From positions 1,860,001 through 1,924,000 of the forward strand of contig NZ_CP195790.1 of the NCBI RefSeq assembly GCF_051465645.1: 64,000 nucleotides of DNA, read 5' to 3'. Positions 1 to 8,729 of the stretch are shown here, piece after piece (position 1 is the first letter of the stretch; the number at the start of each line of letters is the position of its first letter). The notes beneath the pieces were generated by a model that saw only the letters and a list, made by a program, of their open reading frames with translations, searched no databases and was not told the origin of the DNA. This DNA is from Planctomicrobium sp051465645. Its GTDB lineage: Bacteria; Planctomycetota; Planctomycetia; Planctomycetales; Planctomycetaceae. The translations under genes were made by a program, and so were the position numbers.

Positions 1-2
1 AG

Positions 3-662
3 GTTTCTTTCCCGAAGCTCAAAGAGGCCATCAAGTTCGCCACGGCGGTGGAGACGCTCATCGAGAATTGCGGCGAATCGGCGTGGTCGGCTCTCTTTGA
101 TCCAAAGCGACCTCAAACTCGAATGGCGATTCTGTCACTCAGCCGAACGTCTGATGTGCGTCAACGTCATCGGATCAACCGAGTCATCGAAGCGAAGTTC
201 CCGTCCGTGGCCCCGCATTCGGACGACATGGTGTTCGACACCACCAGCTTTGCCGAGGTCAGTAAGCGACTGGCGAGGGCGCGGGGTTCGCTTGGAAAGC
301 TGTTGGTTCATCTGAAGACCATCCATAACAGCATGATCTTCGAAGAAGTGAGGCACTTGAGTCGGCTCTGCCGATGGTCAGCTGAACTACTTGACGAATG
401 CCTGATCAACAAGGGCACCCCATCTCCAGTTCTGCCTGATGAACTTAGCAAGGAGTCTGTTTTGGCGAGGGTGAGGTCGAAAGCCGTCCGAGGACAGGTC
501 GTCGGATGGGGGCGGGCAGCACTCAGGCTCACCGTCAAGAACGTCTGGGATTTCGAGGAGATGATGCGTCGCGGATTGGTACCGACCGCTGAACAGCTTC
601 AGGTCACCCGGAGTGAGATCGAACGGATTCGGGAAATCGCCAGCCAGATTGAGCGCCCGTAA
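3..662 (+). CDS. Hypothetical protein, 5' end outside window
   Basis: The reading frame is open from the first complete codon of the window, so the GTG at 48 is probably internal and the true start lies upstream. About 220 codons are visible, ending at TAA 660-662. The product is basic and mostly helical in composition, with no membrane segment and no catalytic motif I recognise. The visible C-terminal part is rich in Arg, Glu and Leu (SEIERIREIASQIER near the end). It is followed by 113 bases without a gene. I cannot assign a function. High GC at third codon positions supports real coding. Confidence 0.6.
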   Translation, partial: VSFPKLKEAIKFATAVETLIENCGESAWSALFDPKRPQTRMAILSLSRTSDVRQRHRINRVIEAKFPSVAPHSDDMVFDTTSFAEVSKRLARARGSLGKLLVHLKTIHNSMIFEEVRHLSRLCRWSAELLDECLINKGTPSPVLPDELSKESVLARVRSKAVRGQVVGWGRAALRLTVKNVWDFEEMMRRGLVPTAEQLQVTRSEIERIREIASQIERP

Positions 663-775
663 AATAGCTCAAGTGACCAGCACCCACGCCGAGCGAGGCA
701 GCCGTACAATACGTCTGCCTCGACGGCGGCGGGCCACTTGATCGCTACCCGTTTCCTGCATCTTGGACCTGAATC

Positions 776-1396
776 ATGATCAGAACCCGCGAACACCTGG
801 CCTGGCACGTTGCCGGACACGCCTATGCTGCGACGATGTACGGCTTTCCGGTTCACAAGCTATCGCTGGACGGTTTCACTGAAGCCGACCTTGCAAATCG
901 CGGCGACGCCCAACGCCTCGATCCCTGCACGATGATCTGTATTCCAGAATGGGCGACAGTGCCCGGCCCGCACGCCTTCGCGAAGAGTCGAGAAGCCCTG
1001 CTGTCGATGGCGATTGCCGGTCCCGCCGTCGAACTCCTGCACCGCGAAATCCCCTGCGTGGTCCCGAATGTCGAGCAGTTCACAGACGACTGGACTCAAG
1101 CACTGAACGTGGCGGAGAGCCTGTGGCCGGATGAAAACCTGCGGCGAAGCATCCTCGACCGGTGGGTTACCAGCAGCCAATCCGTGTATTTCTGCAAGAC
1201 AGGCAGCTTTTTTGAGAGTGTCATCCCGCGACTCCTGGACCGAGGCGTGATGACCGGCAGCGAGGTGCAAGCCGCCTGGGATCAGATGAAAGCCCGTAAA
1301 GCGGACCACGAGAGACCGCAAGCAAGGAAGCGCACTCGCCCCAGATTGTTCGAGTGGAGTGAACCTGAGTGGCAGTCATCCAACTCTTCGGTCTGA
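776..1396 (+). CDS. Degenerate M41 (FtsH)-like peptidase-fold protein
   Basis: This is a 206-residue protein. Residues 8-18 read AWHVAGHAYAA, which resembles the HEAGHA zinc motif of M41/FtsH-type peptidases, but the catalytic Glu is replaced by Val (HVAGH). A second FtsH-like stretch, AIAGPAVELL, lies near residues 81-90, where M41 proteins have an AGRAAE-type helix. No AAA domain precedes it. Loss of the Glu predicts no hydrolysis, so it is a catalytically dead or repurposed fold if the similarity is genuine. The C-terminus is Arg/Lys-rich. No strong Shine-Dalgarno is seen before the ATG. It lies 66 bases before the serine recombinase gene. The fold assignment is inference from short motifs. 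Confidence 0.6.
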   Translation: MIRTREHLAWHVAGHAYAATMYGFPVHKLSLDGFTEADLANRGDAQRLDPCTMICIPEWATVPGPHAFAKSREALLSMAIAGPAVELLHREIPCVVPNVEQFTDDWTQALNVAESLWPDENLRRSILDRWVTSSQSVYFCKTGSFFESVIPRLLDRGVMTGSEVQAAWDQMKARKADHERPQARKRTRPRLFEWSEPEWQSSNSSV

Positions 1397-1461
1397 TGAC
1401 TATCGATATCGTGGTGGTGCATCGGGTATGATGATGGTCAGGAATAGAAAGGGGATGTGCT

Positions 1462-3045
1462 GTGCGACGTGACCACTCTGCCAAACCATCGACGGCTGTC
1501 ATTTACGCCCGAGTCTCGTCTGACGAGCAGGAGAAGGAGGGCTTTTCCATCCCAGCCCAGCAAAAGCTGCTGACGAAGTACGCGGCGGAGAATGGGATCA
1601 GCATTGTCGAGGAGTACATCGACGTTGAGACTGCGAAGGCAGCGGGCCGTACAGGCTTCAACGAAATGGTGGAGTTCTTCGAACGGCAGGCCAAGATCAA
1701 GGACGAAGAGCGGCGGTGCCGAACGATCCTGGTCGAGAAAACCGACCGGCTGTATCGAAACCTTAAAGACTACGTGACCTTGGACGAGTTACGAGTCGAC
1801 ATCCACTTCGTGAAAGAGAACGTCGTCCTTTCACCCGACTCGCACTCGTCTGAGCGGTTCATGCACGGCATCAAGGTGCTGATGGCGCGCCAGTACGTCG
1901 ACAACCTCAGTGAGGAAGTCAAAAAAGGGATGTTGGAAAAGGCCGAACAGGGCATTTGGCCAAGCCGTGCCCCGATCGGTTACATCAACGTGGAACGAGC
2001 CGACGGCAAGAAGGTGATTGTCCCCGATCCTGAGTGTGCGGAGATCATCACCCGGATGTTCGAGAACTACGCCAAGGGGACGCTGTCGCTCGAAGATGTC
2101 GGTGAACTGGCGATGGCGGAAGGTTTGCCCTTGAAGCGCGAGGGGAATTTCCGGGCAGTCGTCCAGTACGTGCTGAGAAATCCGATTTACACGGGCGACT
2201 TTCAATTCAAGGGCAAGATTTACCGTGGAATCCACCAGCCACTCGTCTCGCGGGAGTGCTGGAAGAAGGTCCAGGAGAAAATGGCGGAGCGACGCCAGCG
2301 GAATACGCGAAAGCCCAAGAACCGCGAATCGTTTGCTTTTGCTCGTTTGATCGCGTGCGGCCATTGCGGCTGTTCGCTGGTGGGTGAGCGGAAGAAGGGG
2401 AAGTACGTGTACTACCACTGCACGTACTATCGCGGACGATGCGAAGAACCCTACGTGCGGGAGGAGGTCTTGGAGGAGAAGTTCTCCGAACTCCTGCGGG
2501 GCCTCCGTTTCGACGGCGAGGTGCTCGACTGGATGCGGCGAGCCCTACGGGAGAGCCAAGCCGACGAACAGCGATACCGGGAAGAGGCGGTTCAGCGGCT
2601 CCAGGCTGATTACAACCGGCTCCAGCGTCGCATCGACATCATGTACGTGGACAAGCTCGACGGTCGCATCGACGCCCGCTTTTTCGACCAGAAACAGGCA
2701 GAGTGGCGAGACGAACAGAATCGGCTGATGGACTCGATTGCCGAGCATCAGCAAGCCAATGAAAGCTACATCTCAGAGGGCGTCATGCTCTTGGAACTGG
2801 CGAACCGGGCCAGCGAGTTGTTTGACCGCCAGCCAGCGAGTGAGAAACGCCGCTTGCTGGATTTTGTCCTCTCGAACTGCACTTGGAAGGACGGCGAACT
2901 GACCCCGGTTTTTCGCCAACCCTTTGACATGATTGCGGATATGGCAACCGCATGCGCAGCAAAAAAGGTCGCCGGAGACGTGTCCGGCGACCTCTGTCAA
3001 AATGAGCTCCCCGAGGCGGTCTCAACTCGATTCATCTTTCATTGA
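1462..3045 (+). CDS. Large serine recombinase
   Basis: This is a 527-residue site-specific recombinase. The N-terminal resolvase domain begins AVIYARVSSDEQEKEG (about residues 12-27; the Ser in ARVSS is the expected nucleophile). It contains the catalytic-domain stretch VEKTDRLYRN, followed by a recombinase (DNA-binding) domain around residues 165-280. A zinc ribbon (CGHCGCSL, then YYHCTYYRGRC) occupies about residues 297-330 and is followed by a coiled coil. The start is GTG at 1462, with AAGGGG about 8 bases upstream. Large serine recombinases catalyse unidirectional integration and excision with short att sites. It is followed by a small HTH gene overlapping its 3' end. A decayed copy of this same 3' end lies near 22.8 kb. 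Confidence 0.93.
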   Translation: MRRDHSAKPSTAVIYARVSSDEQEKEGFSIPAQQKLLTKYAAENGISIVEEYIDVETAKAAGRTGFNEMVEFFERQAKIKDEERRCRTILVEKTDRLYRNLKDYVTLDELRVDIHFVKENVVLSPDSHSSERFMHGIKVLMARQYVDNLSEEVKKGMLEKAEQGIWPSRAPIGYINVERADGKKVIVPDPECAEIITRMFENYAKGTLSLEDVGELAMAEGLPLKREGNFRAVVQYVLRNPIYTGDFQFKGKIYRGIHQPLVSRECWKKVQEKMAERRQRNTRKPKNRESFAFARLIACGHCGCSLVGERKKGKYVYYHCTYYRGRCEEPYVREEVLEEKFSELLRGLRFDGEVLDWMRRALRESQADEQRYREEAVQRLQADYNRLQRRIDIMYVDKLDGRIDARFFDQKQAEWRDEQNRLMDSIAEHQQANESYISEGVMLLELANRASELFDRQPASEKRRLLDFVLSNCTWKDGELTPVFRQPFDMIADMATACAAKKVAGDVSGDLCQNELPEAVSTRFIFH

Positions 3046-3295
3046 ACGCGGGGCCTTATGTGTCAAGAGGTTACGTCAAACGCCTGTCGTCGTTCTTCAC
3101 CCCTGGACCGCCCATTTCGACGAAAAACCGAAGCCAAAGTCAGTCCCTAAAGAACGCCCTGACGGCATGAAACTGGCCCGGCATTATCAGGCGTTGCTCG
3201 ACTCCGGCAAGTTCGAAAGCCGTGCGGCACTGTCCCGCCATCTGGGTGTCAGCCGGGCACGGGTGACGCAGGTGCTTGCGAGACTCAAGGAGTAA
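3002..3295 (+). CDS. Small HTH protein downstream of recombinase
   Basis: The reading frame overlaps the recombinase end and continues to 3295. Its C-terminal 40 residues form a helix-turn-helix (ALSRHLGVSRARVTQVLARL). Before that lies a basic linker (DEKPKPKSVPKERPDG). No good ATG/GTG/TTG with a ribosome site precedes the conserved part that begins near 3050; ATG 3002 is the first plausible start. The stretch 3043-3129 aligns without gaps to 22857-22943, so this is part of a recurrent recombinase-linked module. A role in controlling the recombinase or acting as a directionality factor is possible but only an inference from position. Confidence 0.55.
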   Translation: MSSPRRSQLDSSFIERGALCVKRLRQTPVVVLHPWTAHFDEKPKPKSVPKERPDGMKLARHYQALLDSGKFESRAALSRHLGVSRARVTQVLARLKE

Positions 3296-3326
3296 TGCAA
3301 GCCGGGTGGCTCAATGCAGTTTGTGA

Positions 3327-3355
3327 TTGATTGTTTCGCCCAATTGGTACATAAT
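3327..3355 (+). promoter_or_regulatory. Sigma70-type promoter of the abiE pair
   Basis: TTGATT (3327-3332) and CATAAT (3350-3355) are separated by 17 bases, the optimal spacing. Transcription would begin near 3362, before the AbiEi start at 3395, and this argues against the longer upstream start at 3314. Confidence 0.5.
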
Positions 3356-3394
3356 ACCTCCAGAAATACTTTTGTGGCGGGCTTTTGTAACGGG

Positions 3395-4003
3395 ATGGCA
3401 ATGAACGAAGCAGAGAGACAGGCAAGGCAGGCTTTTGAGCAGCACGGCGGGGTGCTGAGGATGTCCGACGCGCTACGCGCTGGCGTCCATCGCCGTACCC
3501 TGTATGCCATGCGCGACTCTGGCCAGATCGAGGTACTTGCACGCGGCCTGTATCGACTCTCGGACGCTCAACCGCTTGGGCACCCTGACCTTGTCACCGT
3601 CTGCGCCAAAATCCCCCGGGCAGTGGTCTGTCTTGTCTCCGCACTTGCATTCCACGATCTCACCACCCAAATACCGCATGAAGTCTGGATCGCCATCCCA
3701 CGAAATAGCGAACCCCCACGACTCGAATATCCGCCTGTCCGCATCTTCCGCATGGGAGCGACAGCGTATGAGGCCGGAATTGAGACGCATACTCTCGATG
3801 GCGTCCCAATCAAGATATATGGCCGTGAGAAAACACTCGCTGATTGCTTCAAATATCGCAGCGAGGTTGGCATGGACTCTGTTCTTGAGGCGGTGCGTCG
3901 CTACAAGGCCCAAGGAAAGGTCAACGCAGACGAACTGCTCCGTTATGCCTCCATTTGCCGGGTTGCCCAAGTGGCACGACCGTATCTGGAGGCCGTGCTA
4001 TGA
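3395..4003 (+). CDS. abiEi: AbiEi-family antitoxin
   Basis: This is a 202-residue protein of the type IV toxin-antitoxin AbiEi family: an N-terminal winged HTH (GVLRMSDALRAGVHRRTLYAM) followed by the AbiEi C-terminal region with the characteristic REKTLADCFKYR segment. AbiEi binds inverted repeats in its own promoter, represses the operon and counteracts the toxin. I chose ATG 3395 (or 3401) because it lies just after the predicted promoter; the frame is open back to 3314. The stop overlaps the toxin start as ATGA at 4000-4003, indicating translational coupling. In the family the toxin causes abortive infection. Confidence 0.88.
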   Translation: MAMNEAERQARQAFEQHGGVLRMSDALRAGVHRRTLYAMRDSGQIEVLARGLYRLSDAQPLGHPDLVTVCAKIPRAVVCLVSALAFHDLTTQIPHEVWIAIPRNSEPPRLEYPPVRIFRMGATAYEAGIETHTLDGVPIKIYGREKTLADCFKYRSEVGMDSVLEAVRRYKAQGKVNADELLRYASICRVAQVARPYLEAVL

Positions 4004-4908
4004 TCCGGGACCTTCCTGCATCGGTTCGCCAGCGACTGCTCGACAATGCCCGTTTGACCGGGCGTCCATTTCAGGAAGTGCTCCAGTATTTTGCGATGGA
4101 GCGTTTTCTTTATCGTCTTTCTCAATCGCCGCATGCAAATACGTTCGTGCTCAAGGGCGCTTTGCTTTTCACGGCTTGGGGCGGGCCTGCGACACGACCG
4201 ACGAAGGATATTGACTTGCTGGCCCGAATGGACAACGCCGTGGACGCGGTAACGGCGGTGACAAAGGAAGTGTGCAGCCTGGAGGTGCAACCTGACGGTT
4301 TAGCATTCGACCTGGAAAGTGTTTCCGGGGAGGCCATCAAAGAAGATGCAGATTATTCTGGTGTTCGTGTCACCTTTCTGGTCACGATTCAAAATGCACG
4401 CATTTCGATGCAGATAGATGTCGGGTTTGGTGATGTCGTCACTCCATCCGTAAACGCAACGACGTATCCAGTGTTGCTTGACTTTCCAGCGCCTGAATTG
4501 CTGAGCTATCCACGAGAGACCGTTGTTGCCGAGAAGTTCGAGGCCATGACGAAACTTGGCACTTTTAACAGTCGAATGAAAGACTTTTACGACATATGGA
4601 TACTATCAAGGCAGTTCAGCTTTAGTGGTGCCAGTTTAGCAGATGCGATCAGCCAAACATTCGCTAATCGGCAGACGGCTGTCACCGCGAAACCCGTCGC
4701 ATTGACACCGGCATTCAGCCGGGACAATGCAAAGCAAACCCAGTGGCAGGGATTCGTTCGCAAGTCAAAATTAGACGGAGCGCCTGCCGATCTATCCTCA
4801 GTGATTGATGATTTGCTCGTGTTCCTGCAACCAGTTGCAGAAGCGATTGAAAACGGCGTCCGATTCGAAATGATATGGCTGCCACCTGGGCCATGGAGCA
4901 CAAGCTAA
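4000..4908 (+). CDS. abiEii: AbiEii/AbiGii-family nucleotidyltransferase toxin
   Basis: This is a 302-residue protein with the AbiEii nucleotidyltransferase signature: FVLKGALLFTAWG (residues ~48-60), then the metal-binding PTKDIDLLAR (~67-76), and a downstream YPRETVVAEKFEAM segment with the conserved Lys. These are the hallmark motifs of DNA polymerase beta-like NTase toxins that modify tRNA or other targets in related systems. It starts at the ATG of the ATGA overlap with the antitoxin. The gene is full length with all motifs intact, so the pair is probably functional. It converges on the ATPase gene that ends at 5088. Confidence 0.88.
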   Translation: MIRDLPASVRQRLLDNARLTGRPFQEVLQYFAMERFLYRLSQSPHANTFVLKGALLFTAWGGPATRPTKDIDLLARMDNAVDAVTAVTKEVCSLEVQPDGLAFDLESVSGEAIKEDADYSGVRVTFLVTIQNARISMQIDVGFGDVVTPSVNATTYPVLLDFPAPELLSYPRETVVAEKFEAMTKLGTFNSRMKDFYDIWILSRQFSFSGASLADAISQTFANRQTAVTAKPVALTPAFSRDNAKQTQWQGFVRKSKLDGAPADLSSVIDDLLVFLQPVAEAIENGVRFEMIWLPPGPWSTS

Positions 4909-5087
4909 CTGCACCCGATCGTATCATCAAAAGGTGATCGCACGGCCTGCAAATTCTGCCTCGTCATCAGTAAGAATCGCAAGCAATGAGCCCATTACGG
5001 GTATGGGATGGTACGGGTTTCTGAATGACTCGACTTGTCCCGATGGCGCTCAGGCACCCCCGTATCGTCGGATGCGGGGTATTTTGA

Positions 5088-7751
5088 CTATGAAACGGCC
5101 TTCTGTTTATCTTTCACATCATCCACGATTGCTCGTAGCTCAGCAACGTCGTTGATGGCATCGTCAGGCGTTGGCACTCCGAAATTCCGCAGTGATGATC
5201 GGTCGTGGGCAGTCGTGATGTCGCAGCACCGCTTGAACAGCTTCTGTAGCCGATCGCAATGGTCTATGGTGATTGCAGTGACTTTCTTCAGATTGCCGAG
5301 ACTGATATAGTCCTGATGACGTGTGACGATGCCGAGGAAGAATTTTTCCTCGACGGCACGTTCAACCGTAGCTCGCAGATCGCTATATACCGCACAGATA
5401 GCCTTTTCATACTCGTCATCGTTGTGAGCATCGAAGTAACTTCGCGCAGCTCTTGAACGTTTCTCCAATTCGTCAATTCGTGGTAACGTTTTCTGTGCAA
5501 TCCATGGTAGCCCGTCGTTAACAAATCCGCAGCTATCTCGGTTCGATTGCACACGTTGCAGGACAATCGGAACGTCATTCTGTTCCGCCCCACTGCACAA
5601 GTCGTGCAAGAACACAATGTCGTGCGTGAACACGACAACTTGTCGATCGGCAGCTTCTGCGATCAGTCGATTGGCGAAGCAACTTCGCCAATGGTGATCA
5701 AGGGACGTTACGGGGTCATCAAAAACTACGGTCGATTTGCATGTCTCAGTTGCCAATTCAGACAGAAAACCCGCGAGCGCAATACAACGATGTTCTCCCT
5801 CGGACACAACGGTTCCGATATCTGCTTTGCTCGCGCCGACCAGTTGGACACGATAGTACGATGAACCGAACTCCCCAGCAGTGGCGACCAATTCTACATT
5901 TAATCGCCGAACGCCTTGCTGCATCTTTTTGACTTCAGTGGCGAATGCATCACGCAAATGATCGGTAACATACTCTTTAGCCAGTTCTTTGCTCTTGGCC
6001 GTGACGCTATTGGTGCGAGTTTCCTTACTTGCTTTCTTCAGGCATTCCACCTGAGCCAACCGGTCCACATGCTCTTTCACATCCCCAAGTACCGTAGCCA
6101 GCCACTCGCGTGCCTTCAGTTCTGCCAGATCATTTTCAAGACGCTGTCGTTCCGCGAGGTCTGCCGATTTTTCGACGTCTGTCGCTTGTTTTTGGGTGGA
6201 CGATACCAGTGCTGAAAGTTTTTCATTGACTTCACCGAGCGGACCTGGAATGGCAAATGTCCATATTCCGGATTCGTGTGCTTGTGCGATTGCGCGTAAC
6301 CGTCGTATCAGTGTTGCAAGTTGTTGCCGTACTGAAGGTAGTAGGTCTTTGCCGCTCGATTCCACATCCTTCAACTGCTCACGCAGGGCATCGCCAAGTA
6401 TTCCAAGTTCTCTGACCTTCTGCACGGCTTTCTGGATAGCATCCTTTGCCGTCGTGGCTTGACGGGCACTGTCATCGCGCACGAACTGCTCGAACCTACT
6501 GAGGCGATCCTTGGCGTCGTCCTGAAGTGGCTGTTGGCACAACACGCAAACAGCATCTTCACTATCGGTAACCGGAAAGTCCCCGTCGGGGAACGAGACG
6601 GCGGAGTAATTCCGTGCCGCTTCCCACAGTTGACGCCAGACCGGCTCGCCGATCTTCGTCAATGGATCATCGGCGAAGTTTGTTTGAGCCGCCACTTGCG
6701 CTGCTTTGGCTTTTGTTGTCGAATCCTCGGCCAGAGCCTTTATCGCGACGACCGCTTCGTCGGACAGTGCTTCCGTCGCCGCTTGAAGTGAAGCACGAAG
6801 GGATTCGATGCGTCCGGCTCGCGTTCTCAGCTCCTTTGCCAGTTTCTGCGGGTCAGCCGCCAATTGAACCGGGATATCCTTGAGTTTTTGCAATTCCGCG
6901 TCGCTGAGCGCTGCCAGCAAGTCGAGCCCCTCGACGGATGTTGTCGATTTCAATCCACGGAGCATGACTCCAACCTTCGTGGAGCCTGTCGCATGAGTTG
7001 ACTTGAGAAACTGCGGGCTGTTCGCTTCAAGCTGCTTTCTCTCTGAGTCGAGTTTCTCCTGGACCGCCTTGCATCCCGTGGCCAGGGACGGCAACACATC
7101 AAGACCGAAGGGTGTGAAGGCGATATCGTTCTTGCCGCGAACGTGAACAGACGCGCAATCGGAATCGAAAAAGCTGACTGATCCCAGCAGGTCAACCGCG
7201 CGCTGCCCATCGATCCATTGCTCCGGCGGTTGCTCGACGTCATCCACGGCGTATGTAATTACGGCACTCGCAGGGCCACTGGCCGAATCATGCAACACGT
7301 TTGGTAAGATCGCGCCTCCTTTGTTTCGTGCCCTGCAGGCCCGACGAAGCACTCGTCCATAGCCGCTCTTGCCCGAGCCGTTGTAGCCGAAAATGACCGT
7401 CAACCCGCTTGGGGCAAATGGCAGCGACTGCTTGGAGTCGATCGCATTCACGTTCTCCGCATCCGAGACGGAACAAAGCGTTACCTTGCGGGACGCGTTC
7501 GCTCCGGTCGGCAGGTGCTCGGAGGTAAGCGGTTCGAGTTCGGGCGCACTCTCTTCACTCAGACCGTGGGAAGCACGACAGGCTGCCGTCAATTCATCAA
7601 CGTCGATGGCGGTCAGATTCCCCTTTTCGATGATCCGACGAAGTCCGTCACGTTGCCAATCGGGTAAGTCCTGCGACCAAGCAAGTACGTCATCGTGAAT
7701 GCCAGTGTGGGCTTTAGACTTGGGTGGCATGGCTTTAGGCTTGGGTGGCAT
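5088..7751 (-). CDS. RloC-like zinc-hook ATPase (AAA_13 type)
   Basis: This 887-residue protein is built like an SMC/Rad50-type ABC ATPase. Walker A GYNGSGKS is at residues 122-129. A CVLC zinc-hook motif (Cys402, Cys405) sits between two coiled-coil arms. An ABC signature-like segment starts near 650, Walker B VVFDDPVTSLD spans ~675-685, and the His switch VVFTHD is near 710. The C-terminal ~120 residues after the ATPase hold Arg793, Glu797 and His849, a spacing reminiscent of the R-E-H set of PrrC/RloC anticodon nucleases (HEPN-like). The family senses DNA or phage interference and cleaves tRNA. The nuclease assignment is inference. The first 14 residues come from a 21-bp tandem duplication, so the second Met is an alternative start. 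AGGAG lies 9 bases before the first ATG. Confidence 0.8.
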   Translation of the reverse strand: MPPKPKAMPPKSKAHTGIHDDVLAWSQDLPDWQRDGLRRIIEKGNLTAIDVDELTAACRASHGLSEESAPELEPLTSEHLPTGANASRKVTLCSVSDAENVNAIDSKQSLPFAPSGLTVIFGYNGSGKSGYGRVLRRACRARNKGGAILPNVLHDSASGPASAVITYAVDDVEQPPEQWIDGQRAVDLLGSVSFFDSDCASVHVRGKNDIAFTPFGLDVLPSLATGCKAVQEKLDSERKQLEANSPQFLKSTHATGSTKVGVMLRGLKSTTSVEGLDLLAALSDAELQKLKDIPVQLAADPQKLAKELRTRAGRIESLRASLQAATEALSDEAVVAIKALAEDSTTKAKAAQVAAQTNFADDPLTKIGEPVWRQLWEAARNYSAVSFPDGDFPVTDSEDAVCVLCQQPLQDDAKDRLSRFEQFVRDDSARQATTAKDAIQKAVQKVRELGILGDALREQLKDVESSGKDLLPSVRQQLATLIRRLRAIAQAHESGIWTFAIPGPLGEVNEKLSALVSSTQKQATDVEKSADLAERQRLENDLAELKAREWLATVLGDVKEHVDRLAQVECLKKASKETRTNSVTAKSKELAKEYVTDHLRDAFATEVKKMQQGVRRLNVELVATAGEFGSSYYRVQLVGASKADIGTVVSEGEHRCIALAGFLSELATETCKSTVVFDDPVTSLDHHWRSCFANRLIAEAADRQVVVFTHDIVFLHDLCSGAEQNDVPIVLQRVQSNRDSCGFVNDGLPWIAQKTLPRIDELEKRSRAARSYFDAHNDDEYEKAICAVYSDLRATVERAVEEKFFLGIVTRHQDYISLGNLKKVTAITIDHCDRLQKLFKRCCDITTAHDRSSLRNFGVPTPDDAINDVAELRAIVDDVKDKQKAVS

Positions 7752-7874
7752 ACTTGGCGGTCTCCTGAAATCTTACAATGAATTGTTCTGGCATTAACAT
7801 CACAAACGCCGGAACTCAGTGGGACGCTGGCTGCCATTCAATCAGTTCATTCCCTCGACGCGACGGCAGCATTC

Positions 7875-8108
7875 TCAATGCTTCTTATCCTTCGGGGGAT
7901 TCGGATCGTTGCCGTAGCTGTCCGAATCTCGAATCTGGCCGTTCGGCCGGTGAATGACCAATTCCGTCTTTTCTTGCTTAGCGAGTTGCTTACCGGCCGC
8001 AATGGCATCGGCCTGCGTCGGGTGCAGTGAAGACGCTCGTTGAGCGTCTTCACGCTTCAGTGCCCAACCTTCTGCCTGCGGGACAACGTGATAATCCTTC
8101 TTTGTCAT
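7875..8108 (-). CDS. DUF2188-like small protein
   Basis: This is a 77-residue soluble protein beginning MTKKDYHVVPQAEGWALK. The pattern of DUF2188 proteins is present: HVVP...GW..K...A.RAS....TQ.DAI..GK..AK......VIH..(N)GQI, ending with an Asp/Lys/Pro tail. No biochemical function is established for the family. I chose the ATG at 8108 because GAAGGTG precedes it by 4 bases; the frame is open further upstream. It is divergent from the XRE regulator gene with about 210 bases between them, so both promoters probably lie there. Confidence 0.7.
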   Translation of the reverse strand: MTKKDYHVVPQAEGWALKREDAQRASSLHPTQADAIAAGKQLAKQEKTELVIHRPNGQIRDSDSYGNDPNPPKDKKH

Positions 8109-8320
8109 GATCACACCTTCGGAAGCGAGAGGGTTTCCGCCTTGCGATCCAACGATGGATCGCCACAACGGAACGAAGTTCAACTGCAACGAATATACCG
8201 AAATTGCCAGAGAGTTCAACCCCAGCGAACAGGAATCTTGTGGAGACGAACTCGATCGGATAGACTGCCCATATGGAAAAAGGTTCGCAACCAATCGATT
8301 TACACTCCAAGGAGTCGGCG

Positions 8321-8725
8321 ATGTCCCTTGCACGTCGCATCCAGGAAGCCCGCAAGCAAGCGAGCCTCACGCTGGATCAATTGGCCGTTCAGGCTGGGGT
8401 GTCGAAGACCTATATCTGGGAACTCGAAAACGATGATAAAGAGGAAAAAAAACCATCAGCCGACGTTCTGCTCAGAATCGCGAATGCCTTGAAGACGACC
8501 ATTGCCGAGTTGCTTGGACTTCCAACCGTTCAAGCCGATGGCCGGAAGGTCGAAATCAGCAAGTCGTTACTTGAATTTTGCGACTGGATGGAGAAGACCG
8601 ACCGAAAATTGTCCGACGACGAAATTCGCGACCTAGCAACGATGCGGTTTCGCGGCGGTCAACCCAAATCCCTCGACGATTGGGATGACCTGTATCGCAC
8701 ACTCAAGAGAACGACGAAGAGGTAG
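8321..8725 (+). CDS. XRE-family HTH regulator
   Basis: This 134-residue protein has an N-terminal Cro/C1-type HTH (RRIQEARKQASLTLDQLAVQ, then VSKTYIWELEN and LLRIANALKTTIAELLG; residues ~5-65), followed by a short C-terminal helical segment. I chose ATG 8321 because AAGGAG ends 7 bases upstream; the frame runs upstream to 8273 without a ribosome site. It is followed after 4 bases by an ImmA/IrrE peptidase gene. XRE-ImmA pairs act as a repressor and its protease, relieved by DNA damage or other signals, so this pair likely controls a neighbouring stress or mobile-element gene set. Confidence 0.88.
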   Translation: MSLARRIQEARKQASLTLDQLAVQAGVSKTYIWELENDDKEEKKPSADVLLRIANALKTTIAELLGLPTVQADGRKVEISKSLLEFCDWMEKTDRKLSDDEIRDLATMRFRGGQPKSLDDWDDLYRTLKRTTKR

Positions 8726-8729
8726 TACG

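Noticed and set aside
3005..3015. The 11-base AGCTCCCCGAG is shared with the tRNA-Asn 3' end (57743-57753), suggesting a left att site.
   Set aside because: The identity stops after 11 bases, lies inside the recombinase coding end, and the corresponding position in the decayed copy does not keep it. A chance match is more likely.
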